64,000 bases of DNA from Maricaulis sp947259345. GTDB lineage: Bacteria > Pseudomonadota > Alphaproteobacteria > Caulobacterales > Maricaulaceae. Position numbers and translations under genes: made by a program. Positions 54,825 to 61,976 of this stretch are shown piece after piece. Where the stretch lies: assembly GCA_965217205.1 (NCBI GenBank), contig OZ244254.1, forward strand, positions 1,054,001 through 1,118,000, written 5' to 3'. Position 1 is the first letter of the stretch; every line of letters starts with the position of its first letter. The notes beneath the pieces were generated by a model. The model did no database searches. It saw nothing but the letters and a program-made list of their open reading frames with translations, and was not told where the DNA came from.

Positions 54825-56885
54825 TTACTGCTGCGGATCGACGACGACGCGCACCGGCGCCGTGCCCCGCAGCATATCGTCCTCGATGAGAAGCGGTACG
54901 GCCGCATCGTCATTCAGGCGCGAGCGGTAGACCTGCAGATTCTCCATCACCCGCTGGACGTAATTGCGGGTCTCCGAGAAGGGAATGCTTTCCACCCAGT
55001 CGACCGGATCGACGTCCGGGTCACGCGGGTCGCCATAATCCCGGATCCACCGATTGGCGCGATGGGCGCCGGCATTGTAGGCCGCCAGCGCAATCACATA
55101 AGAGCCGTCATAGTCGTCCACAACTTCGGCCAGATGGTGCATGGCCAGAAGAAGGTTGTAGTCGAGATCATCGGTCAGCCAGTTGAAACGGTATGGCTCG
55201 CCCAGATCACGGGCGGTCGCACGGGCCGTGGCGGGCATCAACTGCATCATGCCGCGAGCGCCGGCGCCGGAGACGGCGTGCTGTCCGAACTCGGTTTCCT
55301 GGCGGATGATGGAGTGCACGAGGGCATCTTCGGGACGCTGGGCGCGGACATTGGTCTGCGGTGGCAGGGTGATCGTCGGATAGGCGCTTTGCGGCAGGAT
55401 GATACCGCGCAGGCGAGCCGCCTTGGCGGCGCGCACGGATTGACGCAGGAAGAGGTAATTGCTGGCCAGGCGCGACAGCAGGACCGCTTCCTGCGGATCG
55501 GTCAGCTGATCGTCGAGCCGGTAGCTGAACAGGCGGAAGTAATATTCCTCGTCCTGCTCGGCAAGCAGGCGCATGGCGCGGACGAGCGGGCGGGCCTCGA
55601 AACGGACAATGACCTCTTCGGTCGGCTCGGGATCGCGCTCCAGGGCAAGTTGACCGGACGCACCCGGCAGCTGGGTGAGGGCGAGCTGGCCATAATAGGC
55701 CGTGGAGTGCTGACCCGCCTCTGCATAGCTGACGGCGGCTTCTTCCGGGCGCCCCAGAGCGTCCAGCGCGCGCGCCATCCAATAGGCTCCCCGAGACTGG
55801 CTCACCGGCGTCGAAACGTTCTGGTGCAGGCGCGTAAAATGGGCGAGCGCCTCTTCAGCTCGATCAAGATGGACCAGGGCGAGCCAGCCAGCCATGAATT
55901 CCGCATCCGCGAAATCAGCTCCGCGGGACATGCCGTGGGCGCGGGCGAGCTGGTAGGCGGTGTCATACTCCTGGTCCCGGATCAGGGTCAGGATCATCAG
56001 CTTGCGTTCGGTCCACATCAATTCCAGCGCCGTCACATCCGTGTGGCTGTCCGGCAATTGCAGCAGCAAGGGCAGGGTGCTGTCACGCAATCCGGACCGG
56101 CGGCGCCAGCGCGCCCTTTCGAAGACAAGACCTGGATCATTGGAGAGGCTGGCGGGAATGCGGTTGACCGCCCGGTCGACGCCGCTCTGGCGGCCGGCAA
56201 GGCGCAGGCGGGCATCGGCGAGATTGCGATTATTGCCGCTCAGGAGTGGCAGGACGCGGCGCGCGAGGGAGCGCTGATTGGACCAGATCAGGTAATCGAT
56301 CCGGGCCATGTGGTCGTCTTCGGTGAAAAGGTCACTGTGGCGCTGATAGGTGTCACTCTGAACCGAGGAGGCGAGGCGGCCGGAGCGCCAGGTCTCGCGC
56401 AGCAATTCCTCGCCTTCAGTGGTCCGGCCGACAGCGATGAGCGCTTCGCCAAAGCTGACCCGTCCGCGCCCGGTGGTCGGCGGGTTTTCCTCGAACCAAT
56501 TGACAATAAAGGGCGCTGTCAGTCCGGAGCTGTCAATCTTCGACTCTGCTTCCGAGCGGATGAAGCTGTCGCGTGGCCAATTATCCAGCTCGCTCAGGGC
56601 AAGGTCGAGCTCGAGGAAAGTGGCCCGGGCATCATTGAGAGCAATCCGCCACAACAGGATGTCGCGCGCGGCAGTATCGGTTAGCTCGAGGCGGAGCGCG
56701 CGCACGCGGTCCCATTCCTCATCATCCGCGGCATCGAGTCCCTCGCGGAAGCGCTGGAAATCGGCGTCGGAGAGGTATTGGGAAAAATTGAGCGGTTCCG
56801 GTCGATGCGCGGTGTCGGAACCTGCGCGTCCGCGGGAACGGAAACAGCAAGGAACACAAGTGCGGCGAGGCAGCGTGCGATCATG
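54825..56885 (-). CDS. slt: Soluble lytic murein transglycosylase with apparent frameshift
   Basis: The frame 54825-56705 encodes the helical superhelix and the SLT catalytic domain. Catalytic Glu is in IRQETEFG, followed by SGAGARGMMQLMP and IALAAYNAG. Upstream of its nominal GTG start the sequence still reads as protein (LNFSQYLSDADFQRF) but with no start codon. A signal peptide (MIARCLAALVFLAVSVPADA) begins at 56885 in another frame. One extra T in the T5 run at 56783-56787 (minus-strand sense) would join them. This is a sequencing error, a real mutation, or slippage. The enzyme cleaves peptidoglycan glycan strands in the periplasm. Confidence 0.82.
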   Translation of the reverse strand, partial: HDRTLPRRTCVPCCFRSRGRAGSDTAHRPEPLNFSQYLSDADFQRFREGLDAADDEEWDRVRALRLELTDTAARDILLWRIALNDARATFLELDLALSELDNWPRDSFIRSEAESKIDSSGLTAPFIVNWFEENPPTTGRGRVSFGEALIAVGRTTEGEELLRETWRSGRLASSVQSDTYQRHSDLFTEDDHMARIDYLIWSNQRSLARRVLPLLSGNNRNLADARLRLAGRQSGVDRAVNRIPASLSNDPGLVFERARWRRRSGLRDSTLPLLLQLPDSHTDVTALELMWTERKLMILTLIRDQEYDTAYQLARAHGMSRGADFADAEFMAGWLALVHLDRAEEALAHFTRLHQNVSTPVSQSRGAYWMARALDALGRPEEAAVSYAEAGQHSTAYYGQLALTQLPGASGQLALERDPEPTEEVIVRFEARPLVRAMRLLAEQDEEYYFRLFSYRLDDQLTDPQEAVLLSRLASNYLFLRQSVRAAKAARLRGIILPQSAYPTITLPPQTNVRAQRPEDALVHSIIRQETEFGQHAVSGAGARGMMQLMPATARATARDLGEPYRFNWLTDDLDYNLLLAMHHLAEVVDDYDGSYVIALAAYNAGAHRANRWIRDYGDPRDPDVDPVDWVESIPFSETRNYVQRVMENLQVYRSRLNDDAAVPLLIEDDMLRGTAPVRVVVDPQQ

Positions 56886-57029
56886 GCAAACGGGACACTC
56901 TTGGATCGACTGGGACGCCCATCATCACAGCAAATCCGCGGGCCTGTCCAGACTTGACAAGAACACTTGGCCGTGACCGGCGCGGTCGATATGGTCGCGC
57001 GCTGATTTGGCCGTATCCGGGAATGAAAC

Positions 57030-57911
57030 ATGTTCAAAGGGTCCATCACTGCACTCGTCACCCCATTCAAGAACGGGGCCGTTGACGAAGAGGCTGTCAT
57101 CGCCCTGACCGAGCGTCAGATTGCGGCCGGTACGCATGGACTCGTGCCGTGCGGAACGACGGGCGAAAGCGCGACCCTGACCTTTGCCGAACATATGCGC
57201 GTGGTCGAGATCGTCGCCGATACCGCGAAGGGGCGCGTGCCGGTCATTGCTGGCACCGGTTCGAACAATACGGCTGTCGCGATCGAGAACCAGCAGCGCG
57301 CCCTGGAATTGGGCGTTGATGCCGGGCTTGTGGTTGCCCCCTATTACAACAAGCCGAACCCGGAAGGTCTCTACCGGCATTTCAAGGCCATTCATGACGC
57401 GGTCGAATTGCCGATCATTGTCTATAACGTGCCGGGCCGGACCGTCGTCGATATCGATGCCGAGACAGTCGCGCGGATCGCGATGCTGGAGCGTGTTGTG
57501 GGCATCAAGGACGCGACCGGCGATATGGCGCGTGTTTCCCGGCACCGTCTCCTGATCGACGGTGAATTCGTGCAATTGTCCGGTGATGACCCCTCGGCGC
57601 TCGGCTTCAACGCGACGGGCGGTGTCGGCGCGATCTCGGTGACGTCAAATGTCGCACCGGCCTTGTGCGCACAATTCCAGGACGCCACATTGTCCGGGGA
57701 CTGGGATACGGCGCGGGCGCTGAATGATCGTCTGATGCCACTGCACAACGCCCTGTTCACCTCGTCCAGCCCCGGGCCGACCAAGTATGCGATGTCGGTT
57801 CTGGGTGTCATGAACACCGAATTGCGTCTGCCGCTGACCGAGCCGAATGAAGCGTCGAATGCTGCGGTGCGAGCGGCACTCGTCCATGCCGGCCTGCTGG
57901 ATCAGGCCTGA
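57030..57911 (+). CDS. dapA: 4-hydroxy-tetrahydrodipicolinate synthase
   Basis: A 293-residue TIM-barrel aldolase condensing pyruvate with aspartate semialdehyde in lysine/DAP synthesis. Present are GTTGESATL, the Tyr loop YYNKPNPEG, and the Schiff-base lysine in GIKDATGD. It is followed by smpB after 11 bases, a common pairing in alphaproteobacteria. Divergent from slt. Confidence 0.97.
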   Translation: MFKGSITALVTPFKNGAVDEEAVIALTERQIAAGTHGLVPCGTTGESATLTFAEHMRVVEIVADTAKGRVPVIAGTGSNNTAVAIENQQRALELGVDAGLVVAPYYNKPNPEGLYRHFKAIHDAVELPIIVYNVPGRTVVDIDAETVARIAMLERVVGIKDATGDMARVSRHRLLIDGEFVQLSGDDPSALGFNATGGVGAISVTSNVAPALCAQFQDATLSGDWDTARALNDRLMPLHNALFTSSSPGPTKYAMSVLGVMNTELRLPLTEPNEASNAAVRAALVHAGLLDQA

Positions 57912-57922
57912 TAGAAAGCGCC

Positions 57923-58393
57923 ATGAGCAAACCCAAGACCGAATTCGGAGCCGTCGCGGTCAATCGGCGCGCCCGTTATGACTACGAGATCGAGGAGACG
58001 TTCGAAGCCGGCCTGATGCTGATGGGCTCGGAAGTCAAATCCCTGCGCGAAGGCCGCGCCAATATTGCCGAGAGCTATGTCAGCCCGGAACGTGAGGGCT
58101 TGTGGCTGATCAATGCCGATATTCCGCCCTATGGCCCGGCCAATCGCTTCAATCACGAGCCGCGGCGTCACCGCAAACTCCTGTTGAAGAAGAAGGAAAT
58201 TGCCAAGCTCTCCGGCGCCGCGACACAGCAGGGGCGGACGATTGTCGCCCTGCGCCTTTATTTCAACGGACGTGGTCTAGCCAAGCTCCAGATCGGCCTG
58301 GCGACGGGCAAGAAGAACATCGACAAGCGCCAGACGATCAAGGACCGCGAGTGGAACAAGCAGAAATCGCGCCTGATGAAGAATTACGGCTAG
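57923..58393 (+). CDS. smpB: SsrA-binding protein SmpB
   Basis: A 156-residue tmRNA-binding protein for ribosome rescue. NRRARYDYEIEETFEAG, MGSEVKSLREGRANI and the basic C-terminal KDREWNKQKSRLMKNYG are typical. No ssrA RNA gene is visible in the window. It is probably cotranscribed with dapA. Confidence 0.97.
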   Translation: MSKPKTEFGAVAVNRRARYDYEIEETFEAGLMLMGSEVKSLREGRANIAESYVSPEREGLWLINADIPPYGPANRFNHEPRRHRKLLLKKKEIAKLSGAATQQGRTIVALRLYFNGRGLAKLQIGLATGKKNIDKRQTIKDREWNKQKSRLMKNYG

Positions 58394-58397
58394 GCGG

Positions 58398-59417
58398 TCA
58401 GAGGCTGTCAGCCATTTCGACGGCAAAACGCTCGCGATAGGCTTGCGGCGTCACGCCCAGCAGGCGTGCGAAGGAGCGCCGCATGCGCTCGTCATTGCCG
58501 AAACCGGTCTGGCCCGCGACGGTCTTGATCGAGACATTGGGGTTTTCCAGCATGGCGCGGGCGGCATCGACCCGAAATTGCTCGACGGCACGGGCCGGTG
58601 TCATGCCAGTGTCCTCGGTGTAGATTCGGGCAAAATTGCGTGGGCTCATGCCGGACCGTTCGGCCAGGGCCTCGACTTTAAGGTCAGCGGTGAGATTCTC
58701 CTTCATCCAGAAATGCAGGGCGTCGAAACGACCAGTGGCCGAGCGCTTTTGCTGTCGCAGGGCTTCGGAGAATTGTGACTGTCCGCCCGGGCGTTTGACG
58801 TAGACCAGGAGCGAACGGGCCAGATCAAGCGCCAGGTCGCGCCCGTGATCGCGCTCGACCATGGCCAGGGCGAGGTCAATTCCAGCCGTCACGCCGGCAG
58901 AGGTCCAGATGCGCCCATCCTCGATGAAAATCGGATCCGCATCCACTTCGGTTTCCGGACAGTCTTCCGCGAGCTGGTCGCAATAACGCCAATGGGTGAC
59001 GGCACGCCTCCCGGACAACAGACCGGTCGCTCCGAGCAGGAAGGCGCCGGTGCAGGTGGAAGATATGCGCCCGGCTTTCTCCGCAGCTTTCTGGATCGCC
59101 TGGACCAGGCGCAAATCACGGCAGGCGGGAAAGACCCCGTTACCGCCGGCGATCATCAGCGTGTCCTCTTCGTCGAGGCCGATCCCGGCCAGGCGGCGCG
59201 TATTCAGCAGCACGCCGGCATCGGTCTCGATTGGACCGCCATAGTAAGACGCGATCGGCGTCGAATAGGCGGTGCGTCCGAGAAAATTATTGGCATCCTC
59301 GAACACCTGGAGCGGGCCGGTAATGTCGAGCAGCTTCACACCCGGATAGGTGACAAAGGCGACACAGCGTTCGGTTTGATCGGGCTTGGCAGAAAAAGGG
59401 AGCATGTGGTTATTCAT
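58398..59417 (-). CDS. GlxA-type regulator: DJ-1/PfpI domain plus AraC HTH
   Basis: A 339-residue regulator. Residues 15-190 form a DJ-1/PfpI amidase-like domain with the nucleophile-elbow Cys in SSTCTGAFLLG. Residues 240-335 carry the AraC helix-turn-helix pair (LAERSGMSPRNFARIY and the VAGQTGFGNDERMRRSF stretch). The family responds to metabolites such as arginine or choline-related compounds; the ligand here is unknown. It is divergent from a small YHS-like gene 62 bases away and may control it. Confidence 0.9.
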   Translation of the reverse strand: MNNHMLPFSAKPDQTERCVAFVTYPGVKLLDITGPLQVFEDANNFLGRTAYSTPIASYYGGPIETDAGVLLNTRRLAGIGLDEEDTLMIAGGNGVFPACRDLRLVQAIQKAAEKAGRISSTCTGAFLLGATGLLSGRRAVTHWRYCDQLAEDCPETEVDADPIFIEDGRIWTSAGVTAGIDLALAMVERDHGRDLALDLARSLLVYVKRPGGQSQFSEALRQQKRSATGRFDALHFWMKENLTADLKVEALAERSGMSPRNFARIYTEDTGMTPARAVEQFRVDAARAMLENPNVSIKTVAGQTGFGNDERMRRSFARLLGVTPQAYRERFAVEMADSL

Positions 59418-59479
59418 GCCATTGATCAGGCGAGATATCCAGCGGGAACCCGCAAGAACGCAGAAACAGGGTTAATGCC

Positions 59480-59686
59480 ATGACGCTAGCGCTGGATAAT
59501 GTCCTCAAAGAGACCTGCCCCGCCTCGGGCAGGCCAGTCGCGGCGGATTCCCTGACACGATACCGTGGAGCGGTGGGCGGATTCTGCATTCCTGCTTGCC
59601 GCTTCTCCGGCGAGGCGGCGATGCGTGTCTTCGAGGCCTGTCGGGCCTGTTCGCCCAGAAATCCTGCCAGCAAGTGGCAACTCTGA
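59480..59686 (+). CDS. Small YHS-like cysteine-containing protein
   Basis: A 68-residue protein beginning MTLALDNVLKETCPASGRPV. The pattern CPxSGxPV, DSLTRYRG, then FCxxxC is that of short YHS-like metal-binding domains. Cys13, Cys36, Cys40, Cys54 and Cys57 could bind a metal. The C-terminal part is less typical of the family. The only start with fitting position is the ATG at 59480. Divergent from the GlxA-type regulator. Confidence 0.65.
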   Translation: MTLALDNVLKETCPASGRPVAADSLTRYRGAVGGFCIPACRFSGEAAMRVFEACRACSPRNPASKWQL

Positions 59687-59754
59687 TGCGTGCAGAGTGC
59701 CGGATATTCGCCTGTCAGGCGCCTTCCCATTAACTATAAACAGTCGGCAGGATT

Positions 59755-60417
59755 TCAGGGATTGGTAGCAAGCCAGTCGCGGATGTCGGCGAAGACGGCG
59801 TCGAACATGGCTTCGGTCAGGCGGCCCGTATTCGTGTTGTAGCGCGAGCAGTGATAGCTGTCGAAAAGCCGGATGGGGCCGTTCGGTCCGGCGAGGTCCG
59901 CGGTTGCAGCATGCCCGAACTTGGCGGTCTTCAGCGGCAGGCCCAATGCGCGCAATGTATTGTCGTGCGAAATCTTGCCGAGGCAGAGGACGGCTCGCAG
60001 CCTAGGCATGGCGGCGATCCGGCTGGTCAGGAAGGGCCGACAGGTATTGGCCTCGGCCCCGACCGGCTTGTTCTCCGGCGGAACGCACCGCACGGCATTT
60101 GTGATCATGGCATCAACGAGCTCGACGCCGTCATCGGCATGGCTGCCATAGCGGCCGCGTGAGAAACCGAAGCGGTCGAGCGTCGCGTAGAGGAGATCAC
60201 CCGCCCAGTCGCCGGTAAAGGGACGACCGGTCCGGTTGGCACCGCGCAGGCCGGGCGCGAGCCCGATGATCAACAGACGCGCCTGATCGGAGCCGAAGGA
60301 GTCCACCGGCGCATTGTGCCAGTCGGGATGATCCGCGGCGATCGCCTCGCGAAAGGCGACCAGGCGCGGGCAGAGCGGACAGTCCAGCGGTGCTTCGGGC
60401 GGGTAGGCCTGGCTCAC
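59755..60417 (-). CDS. Uracil-DNA glycosylase, family 5 (UdgB-like)
   Basis: A 220-residue DNA repair enzyme. Motif GLAPGLRGANRTGRPF followed by TGDWAG (about residues 52-73) and the late YHCSRYN are the two signatures of type 5 UDG. CPLCPR near residue 14 and two further cysteines (Cys110, Cys125) can ligate the iron-sulfur cluster of this group. It removes uracil and some other deaminated bases. The ATG overlaps the stop of the upstream NYN-domain gene, so the two are coupled. Confidence 0.88.
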   Translation of the reverse strand: MSQAYPPEAPLDCPLCPRLVAFREAIAADHPDWHNAPVDSFGSDQARLLIIGLAPGLRGANRTGRPFTGDWAGDLLYATLDRFGFSRGRYGSHADDGVELVDAMITNAVRCVPPENKPVGAEANTCRPFLTSRIAAMPRLRAVLCLGKISHDNTLRALGLPLKTAKFGHAATADLAGPNGPIRLFDSYHCSRYNTNTGRLTEAMFDAVFADIRDWLATNP

Positions 60418-60953
60418 GCACCGCCCCCATTGCGGCCGATCATGGCCTTGAGGTCGTCCAGTTCGATGAAGGCGTCCGCCTCGCGGCGCAGATCGTCGGA
60501 GATCATGGACGGGTTGGTCTTGAGCGATGAGACGACCGAGATGCGGGCCCCCTTGGCGCGGGCCGCGGCGAGTGCGTAGCGGAAATCGCCATCGCCGGAA
60601 AAGAGGATGATGTGATCGAGATAGGTCGCGGCTTCGAGCAGGTCGACAGCCAGCTCGATATCCATGTCGCCCTTGATCCGGCGGCGCCCATGCTCGTCGG
60701 TATATTCCTTGGCCGGCTTCGTGATCACCGAGAAGCCGTTATAGTCGAGCCAGTCGACCAGCGGACGCAAGGGATTATAGTCTTCATGCTCGAGCAGGGC
60801 GGTGTAGTAATTGGCCCGGATCAGCTTGCCCCGCTTGCGGAATTCCTCGAGAAGGCGTCTGAAGTCGATGTCGAAATCGAGCGCCTTGGTGGTGGAAAAG
60901 AGATTGGCCCCGTCGATGAAGAGTCCGATCCGTTCATCCGGATAAAAAGCCAT
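60414..60953 (-). CDS. NYN/LabA-like domain protein
   Basis: A 179-residue protein with the PIN-like NYN fold: acidic residues in LFIDGANL (residue 13), KGDMDIELAVDLL and FSGDGDF. The family includes predicted RNases and LabA-like proteins; several bind RNA. The start at 60953 is chosen because the fold begins there. Divergent from folK by 30 bases and coupled to the UDG gene. Confidence 0.86.
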   Translation of the reverse strand: MAFYPDERIGLFIDGANLFSTTKALDFDIDFRRLLEEFRKRGKLIRANYYTALLEHEDYNPLRPLVDWLDYNGFSVITKPAKEYTDEHGRRRIKGDMDIELAVDLLEAATYLDHIILFSGDGDFRYALAAARAKGARISVVSSLKTNPSMISDDLRREADAFIELDDLKAMIGRNGGGA

Positions 60954-60983
60954 GGCAATAACCTTCAAATAGCGATGTGGAAT

Positions 60984-61550
60984 ATGTCGATTCAATCTGG
61001 TCCAATCTATATCGCGCTCGGCGCCAACCTTCCACAGGGCTCTTCCGGTCCACGCGAGACGCTGGCCAGGGCCCGTACCGCGATGGACAAGGCCGGGCTA
61101 ACTGTCCTTGCTGTGTCATCGGACTGGCACAGCCCGGCCTGGCCCGATCCGTCCGATCCGCCTTACGTGAATGCCGCTGTGGCCGTGAAATCCGACCTGA
61201 CCGCGCGCGCCATCCTCGACGTCCTGCACATGCTCGAAGCGCGCTTCGGCCGCGAACGCAGTGAGCGCAATGCCCCGCGGCCGCTGGACCTCGATCTGAT
61301 CGATTGTCGCGGCGAACAGCTCGACGGGGAGGACGGCGTCGTCATTCCGCATCCCAGAGCGACCGGACGGGCCTTTGTCCTGCTGCCGCTGGCCGAGATC
61401 GCGCCGGATTGGCACGACCCGGTGAGCGGGCGCGGCATCGACGATTTGATCGCCGCGCTGCCGCAGGCGGATCGCAGCGCAACATATGCACTGCAAGAGG
61501 GCGGGAAACTCTCACCCGACAGCCTTGCTTTTGCAGGGCGAGGGGATTAG
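60984..61550 (+). CDS. folK: 6-hydroxymethyl-dihydropterin pyrophosphokinase
   Basis: A 188-residue HPPK that transfers pyrophosphate to hydroxymethyl-dihydropterin in folate synthesis. ALGANLPQG at the N-terminus and NAPRPLDLDLID match the ATP/Mg-binding site. An upstream in-frame ATG at 60975 is also possible. It is followed by rpoZ after 48 bases. Confidence 0.93.
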   Translation: MSIQSGPIYIALGANLPQGSSGPRETLARARTAMDKAGLTVLAVSSDWHSPAWPDPSDPPYVNAAVAVKSDLTARAILDVLHMLEARFGRERSERNAPRPLDLDLIDCRGEQLDGEDGVVIPHPRATGRAFVLLPLAEIAPDWHDPVSGRGIDDLIAALPQADRSATYALQEGGKLSPDSLAFAGRGD

Positions 61551-61598
61551 GTAACGCGGTTCCAAAACCTCTAGCGCTGGTTCAAGGAGATCGCGCGC

Positions 61599-61970
61599 AT
61601 GGCTCGCGTCACCGTCGAAGATTGCATTGAAAAAATTCCCAATCGTTTCCGTCTGGTTCTGATGGCGGCGCATCGCGCCCGCAATATTTCGGCCGGTTCC
61701 GAGCTGACGATTGATCGGGACAACGACAAGAACCCGGTCGTTGCCCTGCGCGAAATCGCCGACGAGACGCTCGACATGGACGCGCTCAAGGACAGCCTCG
61801 TGAACGGTCTGCAGCGCGTGCTGCCGAGCGAAGACGAGGAAGATGCCGCCCGGGAAGAGCGCTCTCCGCAGCTGGAAGCCCTGCCGGCCCCGCCGGTCGA
61901 GCTGGACGAGGCGGAAATGCTCAAGGCTCTGCAGAATGACCGGGACGGCGCGCCTGACGGCCGCCTCTAA
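61599..61970 (+). CDS. rpoZ: RNA polymerase omega subunit
   Basis: A 123-residue omega subunit. MARVTVEDCIEKIPNRFRLV and ALREIADETLD are the conserved core that holds beta-prime; the last 45 residues are an acidic tail. Six bases separate its stop from the TTG start of rsh, the same gene order as rpoZ-spoT elsewhere. Confidence 0.96.
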   Translation: MARVTVEDCIEKIPNRFRLVLMAAHRARNISAGSELTIDRDNDKNPVVALREIADETLDMDALKDSLVNGLQRVLPSEDEEDAAREERSPQLEALPAPPVELDEAEMLKALQNDRDGAPDGRL

Positions 61971-61976
61971 CGCGTC

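Noticed and set aside
55062..56684. 540-codon open frame on the plus strand
   Set aside because: Antisense to the lytic transglycosylase, whose SLT motifs are clear on the other strand.
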